Position numbers and translations under genes: made by a program. From the NCBI GenBank assembly GCA_022925895.1, contig JAKSYS010000230.1:1-64000 (forward strand): DNA of 64,000 bases, in the 5' to 3' direction. The notes below the pieces were generated by a model. That model worked only from the letters and a program-made list of their open reading frames with translations, made no database searches and was not told the DNA's origin. The DNA is from Fragilaria crotonensis (taxonomy: Eukaryota > Bacillariophyta > Fragilariophyceae > Fragilariales > Fragilariaceae). Positions 43,179 to 55,897 of the stretch are shown here, piece after piece (the first letter of the stretch is position 1; each line of letters starts with the position of its first letter).

Positions 43179-46100
43179 GTTTATCAGACCCAATAAACGA
43201 CAATGGGCGCGAAACGTAAGCACAGAGGGGAGAATGACGGGAGTGTTACCCTCATCGTCGTTGAAGATTTTGGATTTCGTTGCCTCTCCATGAACACGAT
43301 GTATACTATGCGCTACTGCGGAATACGTAGAAATCAGAATTTCACAGATATGATATCCGGTATACGCTGTTCGTAAGATATTTCTTGGCCACATGGCGGG
43401 CGTCAGCGATCGGTATCATCATGGACTCACGTTCTATAATTGGCCACTGGCTCCGTGAGGGAACAAACACGCTGAGGTCAGGACTGATCACCCTGTACCG
43501 ACCGGATTGTGACCCGCCGCACACCCTGCCCATTGTGGTACGGGCCGGACGACAGACCAAACAAACACGTACTAACGCATAAGCGCTTCCACGCAGATGG
43601 ACGCTGAACCGGTTGCCGCCGTTGCGAATGACGCTGTTGTCGTCGACGTGGAACCACCAAACCCCATTCATGATGTACTCGTGACTTGTGGTGTTACGAA
43701 CGCTGCGCATCGTGCTACGCTTATTGAAATCGAAGGACTTGATTCGATTGCTGCATTCACATCTATGGGTGGTGACGGAGACATCACCGAGATGGCAAAA
43801 CGCATGGCATCGCGGCCATCGGTTGCAGCAGGAGGGTAATCCTCGAACAATGCAAATCAAGAAACCCAAGCCCTTGTGTACTGGGTTAAGGACTATGATA
43901 GACGCGGAATGCAGGCTGCCCCCGAGTTGTGGACCGTGGATGAGATGAACAAGGCGATGGAACGCAAAGAATCCGAGTATAATTATGGTAAGATTGATGT
44001 TGATATCATCGACCCCGGCAAGTGCCAGACCGATTTCGGGTGGGATAACTGGCAGATTGCCTTCGTTAACAAGTTGAATGCAACGATGGGCGCCGCAAAA
44101 GTTCCGTCGACTACATCGTACGTCCCGAGTGGGATAGTGATGACGAACTCTTCTTGAAGATGACGAGTTGCGCCGTTTCCAGATGCCGCTGACTGGTGAG
44201 AACTTTAAACGTGACAACAAATTGGTGTACCAGATGTTGAAGTCGGCATGTATTAAGTCTGACGCTTGGACGTGGATCCAGTCATATGACCGTGCCTCAG
44301 ACGGCAGGAAGGCGTGGCCGCCCTTGTTGCCCACTACGATGGGACAGGGAGTTGAACAAACGAGTCGAAGCTAAGGAAGAGCTCGCGCGTTTACACTACA
44401 AGGACGAGAAGATTTTTCCGTTCGAGAAGTATGTTACAAAACTTAAGGAGAACTTCTTCGTCTTGGAGAAGGATAAACATGAAGAGCTGACCGGTAAGCA
44501 GCAAGTCGACATCCTCCTCCGAGGAATTAGATCCACCGACACGGGCATCACGTCTGCGAAGATCAACGTGTTTCAAAGTTTCCGGTCGGATTTTAACAAG
44601 GCCGCAGAATTTCTTTCTGGCCTCATTGCGAACATGCACGCGTCTGCACAACTCGACTATGCTAATCGTCAGCAATCGGGCAACAAACGCCGTTACGTAA
44701 GCGCCACGGGAACCAACGATCAACGCGGTGGCCGGTCGTGCGCGTCAGGGTGGTGGCCGATCTGGCCAGCGTACCGGCCGCGGAGGTGGACAAGGCCGTG
44801 GTGGCCGTGGTCGCGGCAACGAACGTCGCACGTATGCGAACAATGTTGACATCACCGACCCTCATCGGAACTTTACGTCCGACGAATGGGAACGGCTCGG
44901 ATCAATGCGATCATACGTCTTACAATTGCGTGAAGGCGGTCGTGGAGGGCGCGGACGTGGCGACCGTAACCAAAACGACGGCAATGCCAATCGGACAACC
45001 AGCAGTGTTGCGACGAACAACAATGACAACGGCACTTCTAACGACAGCAGCAACGGAAACAATGTCTCGGCCAACAACTCCGTTGTCTCGGAAATTACTG
45101 AGCGTGGTTCTCAGAACGGCCGGAGCTTTGGCCGTGGTGCGTATAACAATACCTGAAACGCGGATGCCGCTGTTGCACGTTATGTGCAAGCGCTAATCTC
45201 GAGCGCACGTCGTACCACTGGCCCCAAACACTACCATTCGAAACAAACTAACCCCGGTAAGATTGCCATGAACGAAATTGACAACCATGCCGACACAATT
45301 TGTGCTGGGCCGAATTGGAAACTCCTCGAGCTTTCAGGCGAGTATTGCAATGTTTCACCCTTCTCTTCTGACTACCAGCCGAAACAAGACGTTCCGATCG
45401 CGAAGTGCGCAACTGCGTATACGTGCCCTGACAGTGGCGCATCTGTGGTGCTCGTCACCGACCAAGTTTTATGGTTTGGTGACGAATTGCACTGCTCGCT
45501 CATTAACCCACATCAGATACGTTCTCACGGATTCAGTGTGTGACGACCCGTGGGACCCGCATCGCGCACTGGGCATTGACTTGGACTCCCTTTTCATACC
45601 TCTTGTCGCATCGGGTCCGAATCTTCAATTTGAATCTCGCGTGCCTACGGACTGGGAGATATCCAATCTCCCGATCATCGAAATTACTGCTCCTACATGG
45701 AATCCCGCGGACCTACACATGTCTGGGCCGCGTTCGACTATGACGCGTGTTGTCAACTGTATATCGACCGCTCAGCGGGATATATGGTCCCATTCGACAG
45801 CACCCTCGCGGCGATTTCACTCGCCTTGATTCGCGATGCGTCTCCTCGTTGTATGCAAACGCTGTCCTCGTGCACGGTGCACTTACGGGGACGACTAACG
45901 CGGAGAACGCTGAGATAAGTGCAACGTTTACGAGTGAACGACATTCGAGTGTCAACTTTGAGAACCTCAGTCGCAATGGAATATCGGCCTTGAAACGGCC
46001 AAGCGAACTTTACAGGTGACAACGCAGCGCGGTGTTAGAACCGCAGTCCATCCCTTGCATCGTCGGTATCGTGTCGATCATTTGCATTTGAACCGCCGAC

Positions 46101-48615
46101 GCCTAAACGGGGACTGGTTCACTGATACGCTGTTTCGAAGGTAGTATCGATACAAGGTAACACGTGCGCAAGTGTTTACTAACGGGAATTTCACTACTGT
46201 GCATCCACTCGACTCGAAATCTAAAGTCGCACAAGCTTTGACTGAATTTGCCGACGACATCGGGATTCGACTCTGCTGTCCGATGGAGCACCAGAGGTTA
46301 TCGGCCCGAAGACCGACTTTATGAAAGAGGTCAATCGATTGAAGATCCGTTTAAAACGCTCCGAAGCAGGTCGTTCGAACCAGAATTACGCTGCTGAGAG
46401 AGATTGGTGAGTTGAAAAAGCGATGGAGGAATCGCATGCTGAAGCGAAAGGTGCCACCACGTTTGTGGGATTATGGCCTGGTCTACGAGACCAACATCCT
46501 GAATAGGATACCGCGCGGTCAACAGCAACGAACCGGCATTGAATTGATAACTGGCGAGACCCCGGATATTTCCGAATGGCTCGACTTCGAGTTCTATGAT
46601 CGTGTGTGGTACTACGACCAGAAGAAAATCGAGATCGACGGCAGTGGACGACGCCTCGCTCGTTGGTTGGGGTTGCGCATCGAGTCGGAAGTGACCTTGT
46701 TATTGGCTGTTGCTCGAGTCCGCAAGGTGATTGCCCGCACCACAGTGCAGCATGTCGTACGTGAGGACTACCTGAACGATGATATCAGGCGCGAAATCGA
46801 AAGGTTCGATCAAGTTGTTAACGAGCGACTATCAGACCAAAACTTCATGGCTGAGGGACACGATGGATTTTATATCCAAGATGAGTTAACTGATACGGCG
46901 ACGAGTGTTACGCCAATCCCTGACGATGTGAATGATGGCGAAATGCCCTTCCCCGATTCACTGGAGGCCGACGATATTGACGACGAATTACTCGATAAGT
47001 ATCTGAATGCAGAGTTAATATTTGACGTCGGCACGGGAAATGAACGTAAGGGCCGAGTGGTCAAGCGTGCAAAGGAACCTCGGGCGAGCCGATTGGTCGT
47101 GCGCATTCCAACCCTCTGTTCGACACTCGTGAGTACGTTGTGGAATTCACAGACGGGTCTACCGAAAACTATTTTGCAAATGTCATCGCAGAGTGCATGT
47201 ACGCACAGGTTCAGACCAGAAGGCAATCAGTACCGAATTGTTAAGGAGATTACTGATCACCTGTCTGATAATTCGGCAATACCGGTTGCCGATGGATATG
47301 TGACAAGTCGAAAATGTTGCGAAGGTCAAACGCTACTGGCGGACCACCCATAAGTTTGGGATTCGAGTGCCAAAGACTGTTGAGGAGGCATTGGCGATAG
47401 ATGAGGAGACCGGAACAGATTTCTGGCGCAAGGCGTTGGGTAAGGAGATGACTAAAGTCAAAGTTGCATGGAAGAATATGGCCGGGATAACGCCCGAACA
47501 GGTTCGTAACAGGTAAGGAGCCTTCTATGATTGGATTCCAGGAGATTCGATGTCACGTTATCTTCGACGTAAAGATGGACTTTACGCAAGGCGAGGTTTG
47601 TTGCCGGTGGGCATACAACCGACACACCATCTTCGATTACGTACTGAGCGTGGTGTCACGTGACAGTGTACGACTTGCATTCTTAATCGCGGGCCTCTAT
47701 GATATGGTGCTTGTTTACGTCGATGATATTCCTACAGCTGATCGGTATCCTTCGTTGGGCAATCGAGCTTGGACGGCTTGACATATTTGTTGAAGTGTCG
47801 CAGTTGTCCCAACATCAAGCGTTGCCGCGTCGTGGTCATCTTGAAGCGTTATATCATATATTTGCATACCTCAAGAAGCACGAGAACGGCGCGCGAATCG
47901 TTTTCGATCCGAAAACCCCAGATATTGATGAACGTGTGTTCAATTCAAACGCCGACTGGCGCGACTTTTACGGGGACGTTCAGGAGGAAATGCCGCCGAA
48001 TATGCCAGAGCCAAAAGGTAAAAGTGTGACCATTTCTTGCTTTGTCGATGCTAACCATGCGGGTAATGTTATCACTCGCCGATCGCACACTGGGATCATT
48101 GTTTATGTGCAGAATGCACCGATCATCTGGTTTTCCAAGCGTCAGAATACTGTGGAGGCTTCCAGTTTTGGGAGCGAGTTCGTGGCTTTACGAACGGCTA
48201 AAGATATTATTGTCGCGTTGCGATACAAGCTCGAATGTTCGGCGTACCGATTGACGGTCCGGCCAATGTCTTTGTGATAATAACGGCGTCGTCAAGAACA
48301 CAACTATCCCGGAATCGATGTTGACGAAGAAACACAATGCGATTAATTATCATGTTGTTCGCGAGGCCGTTGCAGCCCGAATCAGAAGATGGAATGACGA
48401 ATCTTGCAGATTTATTTACGAAGGTATTGACTGCCGATCGACGTCGCAGTTTGTGTCGGCACATTATGTATTGAAGTATGCCCTGGGTTATCGGTCGTCT
48501 GTGTGGGCAGGGCCTTTACCCCTGCAACGGATACAATCCGTGGGCTCATCGTTACCAGGTCGCGGAGGAATTAGTTTAAATTATTCGCGTGTACGGTTCA
48601 TAATTTACGGGGACC

Positions 48616-48810
48616 GTTTAAGTACGGATACTACGAGAGAATATGGTACTACGTAGGATTTGGTATATCCTACTCCGTAAGCGGGTGTCACCCAAAGCAC
48701 GTAATCACTCTTTTATCTCTTACTACGTTTTTACTTGCCCTTTTGTTCTTCCTCTCGTTTACCCGTAGCACACTAGGGTAAGAATCCGCAACTACGTACG
48801 AATTCGAACG
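48616..48810 (+). repeat. 3' LTR of Copia element 2 (195 bp)
   Basis: Partner of 42984-43178, equal length, three substitutions. Followed at once by the flanking repeat ACAGGACACA. Confidence 0.93.
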
Positions 48811-49420
48811 ACAGGACACAAGCCTGTGATGATATATAGCGGTTACTGACATGGAAACTACTATCGCACCGTACAGACTACACACATTTTCAGTCGCGGT
48901 TCAGTCGCACATGGGAGATAGCCACAAAATGCAAGTCACGGTCATCGAAACAAGAGGTCCAAAGGTCTAAAAGCTATGTACGATATTCGGGTGATGGGAT
49001 GTCCGTGAGGAAGGACAACTGACAGACCCAGGCCCAACGTCAGAAGTTGAGGCAGCGATCACAACCGCAACGAACGGCAAAGAAAAAGCCAGAGACTAGA
49101 CACAAGCAATTAAGTTATCTTATAATCCTTTTATCAACAACCTTTGATAGGAGCTCGACCAACCATCGTCATTTGGACATAGTCCTCATTACGGTGCTTG
49201 GTTATAATCCCACAAGCCACCTTCGGATTTCTCGGTTGGTCCTTGGGTCTTCTACATATACGGTGATTTGATTGACACGTACTGACCGACTCGACTAAAA
49301 TGATGCGTAAATCCGACAGTACCTGGTACCATACGATAACAGTAGTTGAACCCGACAATGCGAATACTGCATCAACTCGATTACGCTCGTTCCTCTTCTC
49401 ACATCGAATGCATATTTCGC
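48811..49420. other. Spacer between Copia element 2 and the third Copia relic
   Basis: No gene recognised. Its right part (perhaps from about 49230) may be the 5' LTR of the third element, because the primer-binding-like GTTTATCAGACCCA follows at 49424; the partner LTR was not found. Confidence 0.4.
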
Positions 49421-49423
49421 TCA

Positions 49424-52400
49424 GTTTATCAGACCCAGCCTCATTGCCGATGACCAAAAAGGCATGGACTGCAAAGGGAAATTCAACAGGACACAAAGTC
49501 CCTTTGTTTCCCTGAGGTTTTGGTCTTAAAAGCTGCCATGCTTGTGTGGACATACCTTGAGCTGTCCCCAACAGCAAACCATTGCATGGTGACCCATGAC
49601 ACATGCGGCCTGTCATTGTAATGTGATTGAGACCAACCCACCATCAGATTGATTGCACTCAAACAACACGGTTGAAGGGACGCTTTTACTCCTCCTCGTG
49701 TCATTGGAGGGAAACCTTTTGGCAAAATTTGTGATTTTAATTATAAAGGAACTATGACCTGCCTTGATATGTGGATATTGAACTGCCATCCACCCCAAAA
49801 GGTAGCCATTTGGTAAGGTATGGATACCACAGCAGGAGTACCAGACATACTGATTACACAGCCATACCACCCATCATTTGGATTATAGTTCAACAATTCC
49901 TCCTGACCGGGGATCTGGTGAAACTCTTCTCAAAGCGGTGAGAATAACCGATATGCCATTGAATGCTTTTATATTTATGATCAATAACAACAAAGGTTTT
50001 GAGCATTCCAAAAAGTCAGACTCGCCAGACCTTGGCTTGCGTGTTTCCGAAACCATCTTATGAACGAAGAATGTTGAAAGGACTTTCACCTGAAGATGAC
50101 GTTGTTTTCTACTAAAGTCATTGAAGAAGCCGTTCACATAAAAGTCTGATCTGGTACAGTTGCACTGAACCAATGTTCTCTCAGACCCGAAGGCACAAGA
50201 GTCTCCAACCCAACCTTTATTCCCAGCCATGAAAAGGTTGGGAGATCATGGCCAAGATCACCGGAGATCAATCCTGCTGGACTTACGTCACCCCCCCCCC
50301 CAACGCGAAGGACATGCGACAGTCAAATGGCCTTTGAATGGTTGTATAGAGACTTCATTGGCGCCCATAAGGCCTCAATGGCTGAAGACAAGCATAAAAT
50401 GACCATTTATGACACCGGTGAGCAACAATGTTTGGATTTTGAGAAATACTTTAATGTACACAAGTCCCAACATTTGATCATGGAAGGACTAGATGAGCAC
50501 CATTTTACAGGTATTGACCTGCGCTCTAAAATCCGTTACTTCCTCAATGGTATAAGACAGATAAGTTTGACTCGGTCAAAACTCCAAAACAATTATGATG
50601 CTTGCATAACGCTATTAGCATTTCATTAAAGAGACATGTAAGCCAAAGACGCCTCCAACTGAGGGCATTTTGGAAGTGAATACAAACACCAGTGGGACCA
50701 AGTAAACGTTCGAGACCATCAAAGACCGCTATTATACCAAAGTAGAATATGATGCCCTATCGGCTGATACCAAGAGAGAAGTTTGCTGTGAAACGCCTCA
50801 ATCGCGGGTACAGGCCCGGCGCCAAAGACAGTCAAGTCAAAAATTCACAAAAACAAAAGATCCCAAGGCAAAGGATTCAAACGCCTAGGTTATTAATAAC
50901 AAGCCAGAAGGCTGTGAAGCGCAGCATCTCCCAGCTCACAAAGCAAAGGCTGCTGACGACTAATTATTAGGCCTATGCAGCCAAACCTCATCCGAGGCAA
51001 AGGCCAAGAAGGTCACCTCAAGTAAGTCTCCAAATAGTTCCAATTCATCCGTAAAAAATTGACCAAAGAAGGTCAGCAAGTGGCAGCAATGCAATCGCCC
51101 TACCTTGTTGATTCTTAGAACGTTTGGTTCAATCAACATCAAAGTTGTTGAAACCAGCAGAAAGGACCTCAATTCTCATGCCAACCGATGCACCATAGGT
51201 TCTAATGCCAAAGTAACCCAAAATTTTGATTTCCCAATCAACGTCTCCCGATGCTACCCGAATGGTCCGATCAATTGCATTCTTTGCGCTGTCTCGGCTG
51301 CTCCTGCATATGATGACACCTTGATCGGCAAGAGCGTCATCCTCCTGCCTGATAGTTGGCAGTAGTACACCAAGCAATTTGATCCAAGACCTCGCCCGTA
51401 CTCGTAGTAATCCCGACTGATGACTTCGACAATCAGGATGTCATTCCGTTTACGCTCCAAGAAGTGTGGTCTCTTTGTTTCAAACCGCCGTGGAAGAATT
51501 CGAATCACCACTACTACACATTACCTTCTCCAGTGAGGAAGCTCCCTAGTACGATCCATATGACGACACCCAAATGACTGAACATGAAGGTGCTCTTGCC
51601 AAACAGTGTTACTAGAAGCAGACGACAACAGAGGGTCCTTGCCGCAAATCTGAATCCTGTTGCCATCGATGGGACTCACTTATCACACAACAAATATTGA
51701 TCGTCCATGGACAATGTGATGCTCTTTGCAATGATGCGAGCAAATGTCTCGACAATCCGCTCGGCCGACAACAGCTGGCTTGCATTCAACCCTGCAGGTC
51801 CTCATGACCAACTGTGGAATCGACACTAAGACCTCCAAAAGGATGGTCAAAACAATGACCTAAAGGGCACCTGTTCTGTGCTCCACCCGATGCTGTCTCC
51901 TCGCCGTTTTCGCATGAACGACTAAAGCTACGTTACCGACGGCTCCCATTCGATTGCTTCACCGACACTTTATTGTCGAACACCACATCCAGGTAATAAA
52001 ACAGGTGTGCACATTTATTTGCCGTGCCGGACTCCCAATGGGGGACACCATGATGAACGCTAAGGTCCGTGAACGAAAGCGTCAAAATGATGGGACCCTT
52101 GTTGGTACTAAGGCCCATTCCAACAACCCAATCCTCAACAATCGGACGTTAGAGGTGGAGTGCATGGTGGATGGCCAGAAAGCGGAACTAGCGGCGAACG
52201 TAATTGCACAAACATGTTTGCCCAATGCAACAGTGAGGGCAACCAATATTTGCTCCTTGCTGGAATAATTGACCACAGAATGGACAATTCTGCAGTTGAA
52301 ATTAAGGATTTTTCTATCCAACAGCACAGGTTGAACCTGCAACCACGGAGAACCACAAAATGATGAAGCTTGTGTGTTGAATGGAAGGACAGAAGTACCT

Positions 52401-52500
52401 CTTGGGAACACCTCGCAAACCTTAAAGAATCAAATCCTGTTGGCATTGCAGACTCACCCAATGGAAGTCTTGTCTGCAACAGTAGGCAGCTTGTCCTGTC
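49424..52500 (+). mobile_element. Third Copia-type relic, truncated, same lineage as element 2
   Basis: Heavily decayed fossil. Parts seen: the primer-binding-like GTTTATCAGACCCA (49424-49437), identical to that of element 2; Gag segment FNVHKSQHLIMEGLDEHHF and DLRSKIRYFLNGIR (about 50440-50560); a protease-like segment LNSHANRCTIGSNAKVT (about 51168); and an integrase-side to C-terminal segment with DTMMNAKVRERKRQNDG and QCNSEGNQYLLLAGIIDH (about 52045-52280), ending in wording such as SWEHLANLKESNPVG near 52400. RT and RNase H regions are absent and no LTR pair could be found. Many breaks. It is older than elements 1 and 2 by decay. Confidence 0.8.
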
Positions 52501-53282
52501 CAGCAATCACAGCACGCTTCTTCCTAAGTATTGGAAGTGAATCATGCTGAGATGAATAAGAATTCAAATAGAGGAGGCTAGAGCAAGCCCCCCTTGCAGC
52601 ACATTCTTGATATTTGGATGAATGTTGTTGGGATTGGTTGGGAAGACTTGTGCATGGTGGTACTGTAGCTAATGAGCTGCACACACTGCATTCTGAGCAA
52701 TGCCAGTTGAAAGCGTCTTCAAAGATTTTCTTCAACCATGACAGACAAACAATGACATTGTTGCTGTTTGCTACTATTAACAGAAGAGTGGAATGATGAT
52801 AGCAGAACACAATTTTGTAAATGTGTGAGAAAATAAACAGGGGAAAAACAGAGGACTGAAACAAGGGTCCCAAATGAGTTAGCTTGCTTATTGCGGAGAT
52901 GCACAACAAACATTTATTGAGAGATCCAATTAATGATGACAACATAGGAATCATGGAAATTGGCAATGTAGTATTCTTTGCAAACTGAATCTCTGCACAC
53001 CACACATGATGTGAATTACTCTGAACATTTGCCAAAATTGATGCCGGCCTGGTTGCCACACATTAGTAGTTTGAAAAATAAAAACTTCTTGTAGTGTCTG
53101 TTGCCATGCTTAAATGCACATTCTTGTCACACTTCATTTCTGATGCTGCTTTGCTGCTCATGATTGTACCTTGACTGTCATTGCATCAGTGGCTGTTGTT
53201 GCTCATTGTGTCACTGTTGTTGCCAAGGACAAGCTGACAATCTTCTTTGACAAACAACCACCACCGCAATGATGCTATAGCA
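52501..53282. other. AT-rich spacer, nothing recognised
   Basis: Non-coding on both strands as far as I can see; TTGTTG/CAACAA-type words are frequent. It leads into the 97-bp repeat array. Confidence 0.4.
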
Positions 53283-53535
53283 ACTTCCTGCCATACATCA
53301 GGAAGTGGTTGTTGTGCTTGCTATTGTGGAGCTAACCAGTGACAAAATGGGACAAACTGCCAGCAATGCAGTGATAACCACTTCCTGTCATACACCAGGA
53401 AGTGGTGGTTACCCTTGCAACAATTGTGGTGCAGAGGAGTTGTTGTTTGGGGCAATCTGCCAGCAATGCTGCAATGGCCACTTTCTGTCATACATCAGGA
53501 AGTGGTGGTTGTGCTTGCAATTGTGGTACTGAATT
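53283..53535 (+). repeat. Tandem repeat, 97-100-bp period, three units, each with a CACTTCCTG hairpin
   Basis: Units begin at about 53283, 53380 and 53480. Each contains an inverted repeat CACTTCCTG...CAGGAAGTG with a short TCATACA-type loop, then a TTGCAATTGTGG-type tail. Divergence between units suggests age. Confidence 0.85.
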
Positions 53536-54231
53536 GTGACATATTAGGACATATTCAAACATTGCTTGTATCCCTAAAACGAGGAGGATTTTCTTTGTGC
53601 AGTTTCCTTGCCTACTAGCATACTGAAAAACTGGTGATAGCATGTCAAAGCATGCTCTTGATATCAGGGTGCGGAATGACAACTTCAGCACCATCCCATT
53701 TGCCACCAATGACTGTGTTTCCCACAAAATAAATTGCAATATGGTCGTTGCGCTGCATGAAATTGGGCGTTTATGTTTCCTGGATGTCCTAAGCACAATC
53801 CTGAGCATGGAGGTAGAACCAGGATTGGAGCCTGTAGTCTGTAGTACCAATGGATGGAACTCATGGGCAACGAGTTGGCTACACCACCGACATGAGTGTC
53901 AATTGAAATCCATCCCATTTTGACATCCATGAAGCATCACAGGGCTTTGCTGTGTGGATTGAGGAAAATCCGTCCTTGGGATCCAACTGGTGTTTTGTGA
54001 TGCCCAGCAATGTGCAGGTTAAGTGTCCTGACAGATAACAATTTTTGGTCTTGTGGTTTGCCTCAGCCATAGGGCAGCAATAAGCTGCTGGGATTGCATA
54101 CTAAAGCATTGCATCACTGCACCCCTATCTCCATCATGCCTAATGGTCCGGATGGTGAGAGGTTGGGGAAAACTGACTGAACTATCAAACCAATCCCTTT
54201 GGAACCTTAACCTCTTCAGACAAGCAGAACA
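53536..54231. other. Spacer between repeat arrays, nothing recognised
   Basis: No supported gene; open frames such as 53642-53923 have no recognised motif. Confidence 0.35.
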
Positions 54232-54604
54232 TTTTATTTGCAAAAACACCTTTTATCTTTCACCAACATGTGCAACTACACTCATTATCCTTCACCATAT
54301 TTGCAAGAATGCTTGTTATCTTTCACCATATTTGCAGAAAATAGTTTTTATCTTTCATTGTACCATGCATACTATTTGCAAAATACTCATTATCTTTCAC
54401 CTTATTTGGAAAAACACTTGTTATCTTTCACCATATTTGGAAAAACACTTGTTATCTTTCACCATATTTGGAAAAACACTTGTTATCTTTCACCAACATT
54501 TGCAAAACACTCATGATCTTTCACCAACATTTGCAAATGCACTCGTTATCTTTGCAAAAACAGTTCTAGTCTTTCACCATATTCACAGAAACACTTGTTA
54601 TCTG
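54232..54604 (+). repeat. Minisatellite, about 31-bp unit (CTTGTTATCTTTCACCATAT)
   Basis: About twelve units. The best preserved, at about 54415-54490, repeat exactly every 31 bp (core TTATCTTTCACCATATTTGG followed by AAAAACACTTG). Flanking units vary in length and sequence. It lies inside an open frame that exists only because of the repeat. Confidence 0.92.
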
Positions 54605-55003
54605 CCCACTCTAACATGATGATACACCATGCAATGGTAGGATCCTTGTCTCTTAAGGACTTAAGATGCTTATCAACTGTACTTGGTTCAGATTTCAGGT
54701 CACAAATTTCCTTTCCATGTTACACCAGCGCATGCCCATATCGAAAAGTGTATGCTCCTGCCCACCTCATCACTTGCCTTCCGCATCCAACAGACACAAG
54801 AATGTCCTTCTTGGCAGCACATATATGGTGGGTTGGAATCGCAAACTCAGGGTTTGTTCTTTTGGGTGGTGTGCATGATGAGCACATCCTGAACCATCGA
54901 CAAGGTAAAATCCAATGTCATGGACGCAGATGTTGAAGCAGAAAGGACATCCTAGTGCAGTGCACGTGTCATCTGTATCTTGTTTGGAGGCTGAACTTTC
55001 CCC

Positions 55004-55252
55004 ATAATTCATCAAGAATTGTTGCAATTAGAATGGCGGGTTTCATTCCTATAATTCTGTTTACTTGACTGTGCTCCTCTTCTTCCATCATTGTCATCCT
55101 CCGTGTGTCATTTGGCTGGTTCCTATAATTCATCAAGAATTATTGCAATCTGAATGGAGCGTTTCATTCCTATAATTCTGTTTACGTGGACTGTGCTCCT
55201 CTCTTTTTCCCCTTGATTCATCATTGTCACCCTCCATATGTCATTTGGCTGG
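55004..55252 (+). repeat. Tandem duplication, 121-bp period, two units
   Basis: Units begin ATAATTCATCAAGAATT at 55004 and 55125 and end TCATTTGGCTGG. They share CATTCCTATAATTCTGTTTAC. Confidence 0.9.
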
Positions 55253-55303
55253 AAATCATCCATTAACTCTGCCGTCAGCACATGTCAGCTGCTGCTGTCG
55301 GAG

Positions 55304-55420
55304 GAGTTTAAAGTTGTCCACCTACTCAATAGTTATGTACAGATGGGATGTCCAGCTGATGTTAAATGAGTTCAAAGTTGCCCTCATCCTCAAAAGTTAT
55401 GAAGAGATGGGATGTCCAGC
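55304..55420 (+). repeat. Tandem duplication, 64-bp period, two units
   Basis: GAGTTTAAAGTTG at 55304 and GAGTTCAAAGTTG at 55368; both end GAGATGGGATGTCCAGC or ACAGATGGGATGTCCAGC. Confidence 0.85.
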
Positions 55421-55500
55421 ATGAAGGGTGACAACGAAGCCTTAATATGTGTGGACCCATTGAGCAGATTGCCGCATGAATGGTCAAATAATTTAAATTT

Positions 55501-55897
55501 GTTGAAAGCGCCGAATCGACCCAAGCTAGCCGGGTCCAATCGAGTGTGTCCCTTTCCTTAACCGAGTATTGTTTGAGTAAATTCTGGCCATCATCAATTG
55601 TCATGCAGTGTATCATATGTTAATTGAAAGCACCAAAGCGCGCCGAATCGGTCTGACATGGTCGGGTCGAATCGAGTGTGCCCCTTTCCTTCTCAACCGA
55701 CGAGTGTTATAAGAGTCAATTCTGTCCGTCATCACTTGTCATGCAATGTAACATTTGTTGATTGAAATCATCAAAAAGCGCCAAATCGGTTCGAGCTGGC
55801 CGGGACGAATCGAGTGTGCCACATTCCTGAACCCAGTGTTATTTGAGTGAATTCTGGCTGTTATCAATTGTCATGTACTGCAACATTTGTTGAAACT
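55501..55897 (+). repeat. Tandem repeat, about 120-136-bp period, three units
   Basis: Units start near 55501, 55621 and 55757. Each has a GCGCC(G/A)AATCG word, then CGAATCGAGTGTG, CCTTTCC or its variants, and ATCAATTGTCATG. The repeated CGAATCGAGTGTG suggests a conserved core. Confidence 0.88.

Larger units (their letters stand above)
42984..48810 (+). mobile_element. Second Copia LTR retrotransposon, 5.8 kb, heavily broken
   Basis: Bounded by 195-bp LTRs that differ at three positions (about 98.5% identical). It is flanked by ACAGGACACA on both sides (42972-42981 and 48811-48820), longer than the usual 5-bp Copia duplication. Recognised parts: a Gag region (about 43600-45160) ending in RGG/GRG-rich sequence; a protease-like region with EIDNHADTICAGPN (near 45275); a region near 46400-47240 with LKRKVPPRLWDYGLVYETN; an RT-side segment (near 47350-47520); and an RNase H region (CFVDANHAGNVITRRSHTG, QNTVEASSFGSEF near 48030-48190). 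It differs in lineage from element 1. It has well over ten breaks and the RT region appears shortened. It is older than element 1 by LTR divergence. Confidence 0.92.

Noticed and set aside
43342-44334. Long minus-strand open frame (330 codons)
   Set aside because: It is antisense to the Gag region of Copia element 2 and has no domain; a shadow frame.
49134-49616. 160-codon minus-strand open frame
   Set aside because: It lies in and around the leader of a plus-strand Copia relic and has no known motif.
54053-54619. 188-codon frame across the minisatellite
   Set aside because: Created by the tandem repeat; the peptide is only the repeat translated.
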